Below are positions 24,267-38,266 of a stretch of 64,000 bases of DNA, one piece after another (position 1 is the stretch's first letter; each line of letters begins with the position of its first letter). Source of the DNA: Nemopilema nomurai (lineage: Eukaryota; Cnidaria; Scyphozoa; Rhizostomeae; Rhizostomatidae); the NCBI GenBank assembly GCA_003864495.1, contig ML133465.1, positions 1,720,125 to 1,784,124 of the forward strand, read 5' to 3'. The translations under genes and the position numbers were made by a program. Below the pieces are notes generated by a model. That model searched no databases. It was not told the origin of the DNA and saw only the letters and a program-made list of their open reading frames with translations.

Positions 24267-27200
24267 CTACGAAGACTTCTTTTTCTCGCTTGCGCCGACA
24301 ATATCTCTTTCAAGAAACATACTCGGGATCTTGTCGCCATAGAATATCTTATTGTTGGTTGCAATAGCCTGGATCTTCATGTACTCCAAATACTCTGGAG
24401 TCAATTTGACCTAAAAGAAACGTCATACACATTAAATAACAGAGCTAAATATAAACATGCACAAAGCAATCGAAAAAGGCTTGATTATGGCTTATGATTA
24501 GTCGCCAAATCTAACGTTTGGTCACCTGAAATGTTAATGATAAGAAACGCTAAAGTTCAAGGTGCAGGAACGTTCAGTGTCCTTTTGTTCAATGTAGACA
24601 TTTCCAGCTTAGGCCAACCGACGATTAGTTGAACAGAGAACTAGACATAAACTATCTTGAGGCTCGAAACATGATGGTTTATCGATTATTTTAAAAAGAG
24701 CTTTCAGTTGAATTATAATATAAAGTAGCAGCAGTCGTATCTTGAGCTTTGAGATGATTGCGAGCAACTGTCTTTGTCGAGAATGGATGACAAAGCATGC
24801 CAGAGGTAGCCCTTTCTAGCAACAGCAGTTAAAATAGATTTACTACCTTGACATGATCTTATTCTATATCTACGTACAACTTTTATCACTGAAATACGAT
24901 ACTTCATACAGACAGGTTCCTAGGAAACAATCAATATCTTCGCTATGGTATGTGCTGTTAGATGTGGCAAGCGGAGTCGAAGATTTCCATGAGATGCATA
25001 TACAGGAGAGCTTGAAATGAACAAGACCGTTCGGTTTTCCTCCTTTTATTCGTCGGCTAGCTGGCTAGAGTGTTATGCGGTTCAGGAAAATAAGATTCTA
25101 GTTTCAGAAAATACCCAGCTACCAAGGAAACAGAATCATGCAAACAGGAATCATGCAAACAGGAATCATGCAAACAGGAATCATGCAAACAGGAATCATG
25201 CAAACAGAATCATGCAAACAGGAATCATGCAAACAGGAATCATGCAATCATGCAAACAGGAACCAAATGCCTAACCTTATTGGATTCTGCTTCTCTGGAA
25301 GCTTTATAGAACTGCGCCTCCGCCATCGCCTTTTCTTTGGCAACATGCGTTAGATCTGCATAAGAGGAAAAGGTCTCAATGCCTCTATTTGTGAAGGCTT
25401 TCAAGAAAGGCAGATAAAGAAGCAAATAACTGTTTTGTTCAAAGGAAAATAAACATGAAAAGTAGAAACATGAGGCTGAACTACAATCAAAAACATTTTC
25501 TCCACAGAATCATTATTTCCATTGATTTGTGAACCAAGGAAACAACAAGAGATCTGATACAACACAAAATCGCGGCTTCTCAAAAGGCTACCTTCGATTT
25601 GCGAGATCTTTTGTTGACTTTCCTTCTCCATTATCTTTTGTTTGTATTGGATTTCAGCTACACTTGCAACCTTCTGAGCCTCTATGGGTGAAATATACTC
25701 AAGCAGTTAGCATTTCCTTAGCAAACTAAAGATGTGGTTCTTCTTTGGCTTAGATATTTCTTGACAAATTGAGAGTTTTCAATTGAAACCCCAGTCTTTT
25801 TCGAAATTTATTTAAACGCGTTATGGCGTTGGCTAACTATTTACTAGGACGGCAGATCAATGGGCGTAGAGAACCAACGGTTCTTTGACCATTTTTAGAC
25901 CCGACTCCCTCCTATTGCCAAGAAATGAAAAAACATTCATGAAATAGGTGCTTCCCTGGTGACACAGAAATCTTTGTCTGGGTCTTTGTCTACTCGCTGG
26001 GTACTCAATGGTTGATGTCATTTATCAATGCCCCTTAGTTTTTAAACCTCATTACCAATGATGGCTTTCTTCCTCTCAGTTTCAGCCTCCTTTTCGACGA
26101 CTTTCTGATGCTGGCTGGTTATCAACAACTTCGTTTTCTCTCCTTCCCTACAATTATATCCACACGGCTTTGATTATACAATTATAACAAAAGGATAAAA
26201 TGGCTTTAAATGGCTCATTGAAAAGGCAAAGAAGCAGGGGCTCATAGAATTATTTCGAAGGGAATTACGTAGCAAGGCTTTGCAGATTGAATCCTGGCAA
26301 GAAAATGTTCAAAAACTTGAGAAAGAACTAACCGTGAACAAAGGTAGGACTCTGAGGCAAAATGCACACATATCATAATGAGCTAGTCATGCTTTAATCA
26401 GCAGACATGCTTGAAGCTGGTCTCTATGAAGAACAAGACGCAACGCCATTTTCTCTTCGCTCTCATTCAATTTTTGCTATAATAAAAATCGCTGCAATAT
26501 TCTTCCAATTAATTTTCTACTAAAACCCGACTCTTAATGTTGCATAAAGTTGTGCGACTCACATCAACTCGTAATTTCGTCTGATTGTCTCTGGAATTTT
26601 CGGCTTAGTTACACGAACAGCCTTCAAAGCAAAGGTAACGAAATGAATACCCAGAAATATTTAACTAGAAATATAAAAGAGTTTAACAATAACAACAATA
26701 CAACAACAGTGGCAACAACACCAACAACAACAACATGGCAACAACAACAACGACGAAGTGTATTAACGCTGTAGTTCCAATATCCTTTAGTCCTTGGCTT
26801 GAGACTCTTTAAACGAAAACATTTGGGAGTAACCAGGGCCCAAAATGAGCAGATGCTCCTCAAACCAGTCAGGCGCTTGAAATCCGAGCGGACGAGATTT
26901 GTAAGGCCAATGAAAGTAAGTATGAATTAATCTATTGCTCACAAAAATGCAAGGGAAATGTTGCCTTTATATTACATCAGGTGGTTTCTTTAGTCCAAAA
27001 ATCAACGAAAGAAGTAAGGAAGTGATCAGATTTTTAAAACATTTTGGGGGGATAATTTTATCGTGATGTGCATGAAACAAGAGTTTGTAACCAAAAGGGG
27101 AAGATGGAGATCTGAGAAGAGCTATGGGGGCTATGGCATATCTTAAACAGGAGAAAAGATGCTGTGAAGAGAAAAGAAATAATCTACCCATCTGCAAAGA

Positions 27201-30200
27201 GTACCGATTGCCAAATGGAATTAAAAAAGGCTAAGATATTTGATTGACAGCTTTAAGCTTGTGGATCTCTAACGTGGAAAATTGATGCAGGGATATCGAA
27301 AGGCTCTGACTATCATCGCACCGTGTAACATGCTGTTGCGATTTGGTTGCGAAGATCCTGCTGGTCACACGACGCTGCTCACTAAAAGAGCTTGAAAGGA
27401 ATCTTGGTCACCGAATCGAGTTAGTAAATGCTTCTCTGAATGGCCAGCGCCATTTCAAAAATTAGCCCATGGGACGTCGCATGATGACTGTAGAGGTTAA
27501 TCCCGACCTTTCTCTCGTTGTAACCTGTTTAGTCTTACTTCCACTAGAGTTGCCTCGAGACACTCGCGAATGATATTCCAGCAGCCCAGCCTTTTACTTA
27601 AGGGTGTTAAACTTCGCATCTTTGGTCGTACATACCTCACAATGCTGTTGCAAAATGTTCAAGCAAAAATTTGGCCGCGTCAGAGGATAATGTTCTCGAT
27701 GGGGTAGCAAACGAAGGGAATAGGGTATGACACTCTACGCCGAATCGGAGTTCTTGGTCGAATCAATTAACATTTGCATCAAGATTATCAAATATGCAAA
27801 ACAACTATTCATACTTCAATAATTTTAGGAGGCAAGAGTTCAATCCTGAATCAGGTTTATCAAATAAAAATGATAAGAAACAAAGCCACTTTGACGGACA
27901 GGGATCTTTACCTGAACTTGCAATCCGGGAGCCATTGAAGTCAAATCTCTTTGAAGCGCAATCTTAAGATTTTCGTCTATTTGGTCTACGACGGGTATAT
28001 GGTAAAATTCAACGACAAGGTCTGCAGAATACAATCAACATCTTTCATCGTACAGAGCGAAAAAGTAAAAATAGTTGCTCATAGGCTAACTACAGCCAAC
28101 AGAGGCAAGATAAAGAAGAAAAAATAAGTTTAAAGCAAAAAATATCAAACAAATGCATACCAAACAAATCGATGTAAACTTCTTGAAGAGTGTGAACGCT
28201 GCAAAACTATGAAAAATTGATTTATATCATTACCTGATGACAGATTCGAATGAAATTAGAACTTTAAAAGCTTGAAAGTTACATGTCAAAATCAGGGTTA
28301 TAAAGCGCTGGTTGTTGGGAAACTTTTCCCTACATTTTCTACTAATTACAAACATTATCCTTCTCTTTCCTCTATTGTTACGACGCAATGATTTTCAAGA
28401 GCCCTCTAACTTCAACACATTTCTACGTCCGTTGTAAGGATATATCCAACATTTTCCATACCTGATTGAGTTCATGATGAATCTTGTTGAAAATCAACGT
28501 TTTGTCGTAGTCTGCTGTGTAGTTTTTTACTGTCCAGTATACTGAAAAAAAGCTTTTAATTAGGACAATTTTCGTAATTTAACATGGCAACCATAGTAAA
28601 ATTCAAATTCAAAAACAACTTCAGCCTTGCTTTATCAAGTGAAGAAAGCTTTGATAATTCCCAAATGCTTCAAAATCATGTAACAAAATCTATTTCACCT
28701 AGCCTCACCAATGCTTATACACAGCCCTTTGAAGCAACTGTATTCTATATTGCTGAAGATGCAATTGTATTCTATATTGCTGAAGATGCAATTGTGTTCT
28801 TTATTGCTGACAAATAAGCTAAAGATGCATTTGAGATTAGCATTCTTGTTCCAATCTTGTTTCTTACACACATGGAATGGCATCCAACATTTTGCATGAA
28901 ATACTTAGGTACAAAAGCCGATTTTACCAGAATTAGTATTTGCATAATCTGTGTTCTAGAGAAAGAGAAAAACTTTTCACATCTGTTTGAATCTCATCTG
29001 GTTTCATGGCATAAAGATGGCCAATTTTGGGGGAATCGTTTTGACTTCATGACAAACTATGAAAAGAATACTGCTGCTCAAGGAAATAAGAAACTAAGCT
29101 TCAAAGCTTTAAACATCTTGAAAAGATAACAATTGATTGTAATTTGTACACTTGTTACTTGTTGTACCTGAATCTTCCCTAGTAGCAAAATAGTTACAGA
29201 GTAAAACTTTTACTTCTGCAAATGTCTTTGGAATGAAAATGCATGAGTGTTAAGACTGTTAAGTGTATGTGCAACCTACCAGAATCAACATGAAGTTGAT
29301 TTACCACCTCTATTCTGTCAAAGTATATCACTACACCACCACTAGAAAGTAACACAAAGCAATACCAGTGAGCAGAAAAAAAGAGGTTAATTCATGTGTC
29401 AACATTGAGGCAAGAAAGGTAAACTAGGCATTTTTGTGAAGCAAATTTTGCAAGTGGGACACACTGCCACAGCAAGAGAGGGCCGCAATAGAATTGTTAG
29501 AAGAAAGTCCTTAAGGACCTGTGTAAGAAATGTTAGAAGAAAGTCCTTCAGGACCTGTGTAAGAATTGTAAGAAGAAAGTCCTTAAGGACCTGTGTAAGA
29601 ATTGTTAAAAGAAAGTCCTTCAGGACCTGTGTAAGAATTGTTAAAAGAAAGTCCTTCAGGACCTGTGTAAGAATTGTTAAAAGAAAGTCCTTTAGGACCT
29701 GTGTAAGAATTGTTAGAAGAAAGTCCTTCAGGACCTAAAGGGAAATTATTCTTGATGTCTTGAGTAGATGACCAAGCATTTGGGTATTCTATTGTGGAGT
29801 AACTGTCCATTTGTAACTGAATTATTTTATATAACTGCCTATAATGTCAACAATGAATAAACAGTGTTTTATTTCAAGTAGAAATTTAACCTCTCTTATA
29901 AGAAAACTGTTACTGTTAGTATTAGTCAAAGAAAGAAAAAAATTGAGATGCTAGGGCAAGGGTGGTCACCAGGGGCAGCTCAGACTAAACATAAGTTAGT
30001 AATCAATTGCCACGCCTTTTACCAAAAGAGGAAACGCCATTTCTCTTCTGAAGAAGTATTTATATAATAATGTATGCTTTTTATATTGTATTAAAGACAA
30101 CAGAACATATACATAATGTAAATAGAACATATATAGAATAATAAAGATTTACTTTGCAGAAGATAAAAATCTTTCTCCACTAAAGCCCAGACGTTATTAT

Positions 30201-33200
30201 TCGCAAAAATGCATCTGCACATTTTTAAACCTAAAATTCCGTCCTAATCATTATTAGCCAGCAATCTTGTGCCCACAAAATAAATAACGAAATATTTCTG
30301 ATAAAGACAATGATCGAAACATACTGTTTGTAGTTTTTTGAATGCATTATATGCAAAGAATAAAAGATTAGACAAATGAAATATTGCGAAGTGGCACTTT
30401 TAAAAAGATGTTGATATTGACCCTTTTCATCCTCAAAATTATCTAATTTTTGCTACCTCTTTGGCTAATTCAAAATCCAATAGTAGGCCGTAGGCTTGCA
30501 GCCCTTTTTCCGCGGGATTCCAACAGCCCCATGCCTGTCCTGCACGGCCCTATGCTCCTGGCTTCCAAAAGGGCAAGTTAATTGCTGGTTGATTTGACTA
30601 CCTTGGTCTGAGAGGTCTCGTTTGGTGGATGTGAAATGACCATGGATCACAACATTGATATGATGTCATTTCAAAACCAACCAAAATATGTTTATAAAGC
30701 CTTCTTCATTTTCTCCGTCACATATCCAAGAGAAAGATTCATATACCGAAACACTCGTTCTCCCCGTATACTCTATTCTTGGGCACGGCCTTCCATCCTT
30801 CTTAAGGCCCAATCGTTGTTTGTGACTCAAAGTGTTGCACGCAGTGAAAAAATCTTTGAAACACCCCATCTAACATCGTTATTCAAAACTCGATCCATGA
30901 CAAGAGATTTGACTTTTAGAGAGCAGTAGTGCCAAGGTAATCGGGCTGCGGAATGACTAGGTTGCTGCGAGGTGCTTATTGTTTTAAAGCCACCTGTTCA
31001 ATGGGGAACTATGTCACGACGCCCAAGAAGACAATTGCGAGGTAATCAGAAAGGGCCATGATTACCTTGCGCCGCCGTGCTATGTTGGTATGGCCATCCT
31101 AATCGCAAATTCAAGCTGTCACATTTAAAAAAAGCGATGTTTGCAATTTGATTTTCAGTGAATTATCGACTCTCTGTGAAACCATAGAAAAGAGAGCAAA
31201 AGGCAATGAGGCTCTACCTTGTTTTTATGGCACAACAACTTCTCAAACATTTTTGATCACCTTGTTTTTCATCATTTTGCAAAAATTCTAAAATTCTTGA
31301 AAAAATAAGTAATCAGCGATTACCTTGATTACCCCCCAACACCGCCTCTGGTGGTCACATAAATAAAAAAGGCCTGCCTAAATTATGGCATCCTTCAAAC
31401 CACTGAAGGTATAAGAAATACCTTGTTCCACAGGGGACATTCTTTATTTCATCTGTCTGCAAAGTAGTCTATGTGAAAGAAGAAAACAACACAATGAGAG
31501 TACATCTCATTGAATGCAATGAAGTTCTAAAATATCTGAATTGAAACAAGAATGGTATTCTTGATATATACTCCAAAACTTGAAAAGATGAGAAAGTGAA
31601 AAAACATACATCAATAGTTTTAATGCAAAATATATTGTTGCTGTCATTCTTGAAATAATGAGGAGCAGTTGGCCCTCTTTTCTATGAACAATTAGGAAGG
31701 AAAATTACATTAGCATGTTGTGGTACTATCATATGCCATTTTTTCTGATGTGCAATAGGCCTTGTAGAATAAAAAACTGGACATTGAACATAGATGTCAT
31801 AAAAGATTACTTTGGAAATGAGACAGACAAAAACCTGTTTACAGCAAAATGATTCTTCATATTTAAGGTCTGCCTATTTAGAACCTGCTCATTGACCTCT
31901 CCTTTAAAATCTACTTTATATATAGTCACAATTCAAAGTGTGATATGTTGAGCCATGGCATAAACAAATGTGATATATGATTAGAATAATGTCCTGAGCA
32001 ATGATGATAAAAAATACTGACGATTTAAACAAGATATACAAAACAAAAGAAATGAGGTGTGTAAAGTGACATAAAGTGGAGGGAAGTGGAGGGAACTCTC
32101 AACACTATCAGAAGACTAAGAGTTTTTAAGATGACAATTGCTAGATAAATTTGCATTGTATTTTGGATCAGTTTGTCTGAGCAAAATTTGGTGCATTTCT
32201 TTTTAATTACCTGGCTTACCTTTTTCTAGCAAATCATCTCATAGCCTCTTTAAACAATTTCAATGATTCACAACTAGATCAAGATCTTGATGCTTCATAC
32301 CTGCACTGTCTTGTATGAGGTAATGAATGGAATCATTATGTGATAGCCCGGGCCACTTGTCCCTTTCAAGAGTGCTCCACCCTGTTGAGAAATTTTCAAA
32401 CTTATTAATATGACAAAAATATAATGGGAAAAATTGTTGTGAAGGATCCAGGATGCGAATACACCTTTAATACTTTGCTAGCATGTTCTTGATTACAACA
32501 AATGTTGAAAGAACACAGAAATAGAACCCAGTAGTCTATTGGTTTACAAAATGATGAATTTGAAGATAAATTGAAGAAAACAAACTCAAGAAATCTGAAA
32601 AATATAGAAACCAGCAAAACAAAAAAGTTATTTCTTAAATTTTCTCATTTTTCAGGATGAAATCAAAAAAAGACAAACAGACACACAAAGTCTTTATATT
32701 TATATATATGCATAGAAGAAAGTGTACTAATGGCAACAAATTTTATATAACAATTAAAATGGAAATAAATACACAGAATGAAAATGGCAGATTAGTTGGT
32801 ATATTTGGTCTAAATGCAAAATTATATTATTATCCCTGAAACTCTTCTGCATAGAAATGTTTTATTAACACTTATTTACAAAAAAGAAAGGAAGTAAACA
32901 TACCCTATAATAAACACCAACATGACCTAAAAATTAGAGATATTTATGAAGAATGATTTTCAAAATCTAGAAGAAACGTCAATCAAATTTGTATGTGTCT
33001 AAAAAAAGAGTCTACATTTGTGAAAAAGTGTACATGACTTTGCAAATAATATTGTGCATACAGTCACCAAGGCAAAATGGTACAGTTTTATTTTAAGTGC
33101 AGATTATCAGACATTTGGAAAATTACATTCAAAATTTATGGAAACACTTCAGCTTCACATTAAAATCATTTTATTTATGATGAGCCCTTTGTGAGTTCTG

Positions 33201-33763
33201 GCTAAACTTGAAACTTGAAAATATTTTCTTCAATAACACTCTTCAGCTCCATGAGGCAGTTGTATTGTCTTTCATGAAAAAACCACAGCTTCCAGAGCTC
33301 ACTCTAAGCTCTCTTTGGCTCAAAAAATTTTCCAATTTGCTACATTCATAAAAGGTCTATGACAGAATTAAGAAAAGATACCATGAAAGATTTAACTTTA
33401 TGTTGAAAGATTGTGTTGCAAGATTTAACTTCATATTTTGCTTAATTGATGAAGGCCTCCTTAATGACAAAAACAAAAAATTTAGCTCTGTAATCTACAA
33501 GTGGATTACTCAGAGCCCTAATCAGGCTTTTGGTTATCAGGAGTAAAACAACTTGCTAAATATTCGGACACTTGACTAAATATTCCTAGTGCACGGCTGT
33601 TAACTGATCCTTGCTAAAACCTTAGGCCAAAATAATAACATGGCGAGGGAAGCTTTACATCACTTGCTATAATTTTCTTACCTTCATCGATTTTATGTAT
33701 CGATATACCAACAAAGATGGCACCTGCCGCAAAAGCGACTAAAAATGGTCCTGCTTGAGGCAT
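24267..33763 (-). CDS. ERLIN: Erlin (ER lipid-raft prohibitin-family protein)
   Basis: Located exons, in transcript order: 33763-33682, 32926-32904, 32381-32301, 31456-31422, 29341-29280, 28541-28462, 28206-28161, 27985-27912, 26147-26056, 25681-25592, 25355-25276, 24410-24267. Phases agree at every visible join. The N-terminus has a membrane segment (residues 6-22) then [20 protein letters not shown], the prohibitin/SPFH start. Later blocks include [40 protein letters not shown] and [15 protein letters not shown], and the oligomerisation region ends [20 protein letters not shown]. Erlins form a large ER complex that drives degradation of activated IP3 receptors and affects sterol control. 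One exon, expected between 27912 and 26147 and encoding the segment just before EGEKTKLL, could not be located. Visible codons number about 296; human erlins are about 340 aa. Exon 2 is only 23 bp. Confidence 0.92.
25131..25262. repeat. 15-bp minisatellite in an ERLIN intron
   Basis: About eight copies of a unit AATCATGCAAACAGG, with one or two shortened units. The period divides by three, so it produces a false N-H-A-N-R repeat frame. It ends about 15 bp from an ERLIN exon border. Confidence 0.93.
28735..28815. repeat. 27-bp tandem repeat in an ERLIN intron
   Basis: Three copies of a unit containing TTCTATATTGCTGAAGATGC, the last one diverged. It makes open frames on both strands that are not genes. 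Confidence 0.88.
29476..29740. repeat. 36-bp minisatellite with palindromic core in an ERLIN intron
   Basis: Seven to eight copies of a 36-bp unit. Each carries AGTCCTTNAGGACCT, a near-perfect palindrome able to form a small hairpin. Copies differ mainly at the centre (TTAAGG, TTCAGG, TTTAGG). The period keeps frame and mimics a K/R-rich coding repeat. Confidence 0.93.
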
Positions 33764-36700
33764 TTTATAAAATTCGCATGAAAACTAATGCTGTCTGTGC
33801 ATGCAACTGGCATCAAAAGGACTCTCCTCTAACCTCCTTCTATCCACCTGAAATCCTGAAATCGAGGCAACGTGCAGCTGGTTTTCGGACATTTGACGAA
33901 GTGATTGTGTACACGCTTTTTTATTATAAGAAACCGGTTTATAAGAAACCTAGTACTAGAGCCCCAAAAGTTTGTGAAACTTTTAGGACTAAATCAATAT
34001 TTTCAAGAAACTCCAGAAAGTATGATGGGTTTCTGAGCCGGAAAATAATACGAACCGGGTATTTCGTTAACAATACGAAAGTGATGTTTTTTTCCAAGCT
34101 AATTCATTGCTCAAAAAGTGTACTACCTTCAAAAGCTATTTTGTACCTTTGCGTTTGAGGTAACAGAATCTGGCTTATAAATAAAAAATGTTTCGTCTGC
34201 CCTGGCCGTGTGAAATTTTCGAGCCATTCGATTGGTCCCTTGGGTACAAAATAGCTTTTTCGTACCTGTATGTAAAGGAATTTTGAGTCCAGAGAAAACG
34301 GGGTTTAACTGATCGCACTTGCAAGATACACATCGGGGTCATGTTACCACAATGTAATCCGGGTCGAGTAGTTTAGGCGTTATGATCAATTAGCGTCTTC
34401 AAATAAGCACAAGAGAAACGATAATCGGCTTAACAGGTCGAGCGATTTGAAAACCGCAGCTAGAAACTTTGATAAGGAAATTATGGTAACCTTCGTATGT
34501 ATGAGATTTTCTCCATTTTCAAAACTTCTTCTAGTTTCCAACATGGCATCATTATGTTCCTTATTAATTCGGCTATCAGAATGTGAAGAAATCGAAAAAT
34601 GGATGTTTTCATCCAGAGAACGTTTACTGTAACCTTAAGCACACTGCACCGGGTTTCTTGATTAAAAGTACCCCTGTTTCCATAAGAATAATGAACAAGA
34701 GATACAATATCAAATCTTACTGTTGTGTTATAAACTTTAATACAATTAATATGCAAGGAAAGGCGCAAAATTTGATGTTTATCCAAAAATAAGAAACTTT
34801 TAGTACTAGAAACTAGTGAAAAATTTAGAACTTTTTAGTATAAGGATCCAAGCTAGGTTTCTTATAAAAGAAAAAACGTGTAATAATAGAACATTTAGGC
34901 TTATTTGCTCTAGATATTGGCCATTCATTTTAGACTTGTTTTTCTTCGTCGTGCTATTTTAGCGGTACTCTTCATATCGCTTTATATCGCTTAACAGCTT
35001 ATGCCTGCCATTTGTTACTCAACCTAAGCACTTGCATGCTAGGCACTCTATCCGTATTTAGGTATGTCCACCGGAATCACCATTGTGAGATGATACTTCT
35101 TTATTTAGATAATTTAATGTATGTATCCGCATGAATAAGAGGTTCGTATTTACGTTAGGGGATAAGTGACGCTAGTATATGAAGGGTGGATTATCACCAA
35201 CACAAGAGTCTTGTTCAAACGTCTAGGTTTGGGATTTGCTCACGATCTGTTGATGAAAGCATGTAGTGACTCCTTTGTCCACTTTCCATTGTCACACCAT
35301 GTCATACTGACACATCAGCCTAGACTCTTCCATCCTCATTACATCACCATTTCATCATCCTCTCTCATCCCTCGTCAGCAAATTTATTCTTAGATTAGTT
35401 AGTATAAATATAATTGTAAAGTAAGCCAGAGTCAGTCAGGAACAGAGCTACAGAAAACAACAGACAACGCGTCGTCTCTCTCTCTCGGCCTGGCTCCGTG
35501 TTCTCTGCACGTTAAATAAGACAACTCTGGCACGGATCGTCCATAGAGGTTGAGCAACGCAGTCGGTAGAAACCCATCACAACTCGTTTCTATAAGCATG
35601 CCTGGCTCAAATCAACTGTTATATCTTGAATTTTTGTTATTGCCTTCAGAAGGATTCAAGGGATATTTTACACCAGAGCCTTATTTAAGGTTTGTTCGCG
35701 ACATCTAGTTTGCCAGAGCTAATGCTACTCCTAATTCTCGTTCCCTTTATTGCCTTTTTTGTTTGTGTAACTTTATCTCACTTTTGTCACTCGTGATTCC
35801 TTAAAAAGCCTTCCAAACGACGATTCATACCCTTTTGCTTTTAGCTAACCAAGGTCTGTACCTGGTGGTTGTAACGTTTCTAAGTTGCCAATGTTTTTTG
35901 GCACACTCAAGTTGCTCTCTACAAAACCACGTGACCAAGCCCACCATGGTAAATTCTTGGATATGAGGTGTCCAGCATCGCCAAAAATGGGACATTGCAG
36001 CTACGTTACTGGGACAAAGCATTCTAATAAAGAAATCAAACAAAGTTCCCATGCTTTTTCTTGTTGTCGCTCGTCTGCATGCGCCACATGGCAGTGCCAA
36101 AACACCAATAAGAGGGGAAATCCTTGTTTAAGGCCATTCTCAGATAGTCCAAAAAATGTCAACCAGCTTTTCGTGCAGTAATGCGTTTACTGCAAATTTA
36201 GAACTCTCATAGTTGTCTAACTATTTCCAATTGAAGCCCGATGCACATCGTATAAAATAACTCATTTGATTGCATTCAGCAACCAGAAATCACAATTTCT
36301 AATATCGCATCCTTTTTGTAAGGCAATTTACGAAACCTTAATGCACATACCAAAACAGTAGTCTTTGTTTTCAAGACAACAAAGATGAACCTAAGAAGGT
36401 GAAGGGAAACGTGAGCGTGAACCCCTTGCCAGGACCTTCTGTTGCTTCCTGTAGCGCCTTTGGTTCTAAATTGACTAGCGATGCACACGAAAGACTGTTG
36501 GGCCCCTGCAGAGCAGATAATCGTCAAACCCAAGACAACAGTGCTCGAACCTATAATGCTGAGTTCCCTAGTGACATTGTTTGGAACCTTTGTTATTCAT
36601 ATTATTTTAGATAAAATCTCCCTCTGAGAGCTGGAAGCTCATTCCTAGCTACAGAAACATGCATTTACTCCAGTGCGAACGCAAGAAGGATAGGAGTGAC

Positions 36701-38266
36701 CAGAATTCAATTAGTGGAGGCAGAACACTAAACACTGTAAAGTTCCTTATTGTAGAGGGAGTCTTATAGGGAGGGGGTTGGCATTTTTGTAAAAAAAACC
36801 CTAAATGGGTAAGTATAATAGATTGAAATATCTAGATTTTCCAAAAATATGTTTCAATTACGGGGGTCAGCAAAAGTTGGAGGGTTGGGAATTCAAACTC
36901 AACAAACTACTTAAATACATAATCGTTATGAACAAGATTTAAAAAGTTTCAAATTGGTTTTGGAATGTAATTCAGAATGTGCAAATTCTTGAATGTCTAT
37001 AAACTTTTCTACTTCTAGAAAGCATGAGTAGGAGATAGCGTATTTGTTTCCTATGATAGGTGAATTTTTTCTTTATTGTAAATGAAAAAATGAGGATGAC
37101 TTTTTGAATGAAAAATATAATGAGGGGGGTTAAATAAATGGAAATGGATATTCACTTAATGCTCTTCTTTTTCAAAAATGGAAACATCTGCAAGAGTTGA
37201 TTACCTTTCTCTTGGTCTTGAAGAATGCAAAGTAAAACTGTTTTATCTCTTTACGAGGGTAAAAGGACAACTGTTTTATCTGTTATGTTCTTACTGTTTT
37301 TACCTGGAATAGTAGTGTGCTGACATAATATGTTTATGAAATAATGACTTACTTTAAGGCTAGGATGGATCCAGAGGGAATTGAAGGGGGCAGTTGTTAA
37401 CAGAGGAGCCGAAAAGTTCTCAGAAATTTGCTATGAGTGTACGTTTTTATAAAAAGATCTAACTTCAATTAGGTCCTTTATTTGCGTTTTATGAAAATCA
37501 TATTCCAATCCATTGCATAAAGCAGTATGGTCTGAACATAACTGAAAGTATTTATTTTCTGATACAGGATTGTGCCTGAGACGTTTAAGTGTCAAGTTTA
37601 GTGACATCGGAGGCCCCACAGTGGTTGGGTCAGACGGAAAAGAAAATAAGAATCACAATATCTATAGAATCACAAATTATGAGACAACATAGAAGAAGGG
37701 AGAGAGGAATATTCATAACATTACATCTTTGACAAAAACTAATTTATCATCTGCAACATTATACACAGTCTAAGCACAACTTTACAATGAAATAAAGGCA
37801 AAAACTTTTGAAAATTCCCTACAACCCATAAAAGTTTCAAGAAAGGACTTGCTTCATTTCACTTTAAGGATGGAAATTTAACAACATAGCTTACACCGGT
37901 GATTCTACATAGTTAAAATAATACAAACAAGATAGCCAGGGCAACTCGCAATTAACTTAGCAGCAGAAAAATGCAGTCAGAAGCCATGAATCATTGTAAA
38001 ATCAACCAAGTGGATACTTACCATGTTTACACACTGATGTTTTTTTCATACTAGGCTCCATATAACATAACTTGTGTGTTATATTAGTGTTTCCTCAATG
38101 AAAAATTGTCTTAATCAGATCATCCCTGTACATATGATGTTTTGCACCAGTACTGCTTCACTATTTTGCTATTAATGGAACACCTCTGCAAAAACATCCT
38201 TCATTGAAAATGTTCATAACGCTTTCAGACATGAAAGGTCCTCTACAATAAACTGTTTCTAGGTCA
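33764..38266. other. Intergenic, repeat-derived, no gene recognised
   Basis: Contains the inverted-repeat element at 33910-34882. Near 35.1-35.6 kb is a segment with a TATA-like AGTATAAATATAA (35401-35413) followed by CT-rich and AATAAG sequence, which could be a solitary LTR or retroelement promoter; its ends were not defined. The remainder shows no credible exon on either strand. Confidence 0.4.
33910..34882. mobile_element. TIR element, TACACG family (copy 1)
   Basis: The left end reads TACACGCTTTTTTATTATAA followed by GAAACC. The right end is the inverse, GGTTTCTTATAAAAG then CGTGTA. A second layer of inverted homology follows (CCTAGTACTAGA and its counterpart near 34800). It is related to the element at 46417-46813. 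No transposase remains. Confidence 0.65.

Noticed and set aside
26205..26344. Coil-like plus-strand open stretch ending at a GTAGGA donor inside an ERLIN intron
   Set aside because: No ATG, weak acceptor and no second exon; not enough to call a nested gene.
29436..29738. 100-codon K/R/S-rich frame
   Set aside because: Entirely produced by the 36-bp minisatellite, whose period is a multiple of three.
30920..31360. Segment with repeated GGTAATC/GATTACC in opposite senses
   Set aside because: Inverted symmetry is partial and ends are not matched; not called as a MITE.
35100..35560. Possible solitary LTR with TATAAATATA and AATAAG
   Set aside because: TG...CA ends and a target duplication could not be defined; left as a remark in the intergenic entry only.
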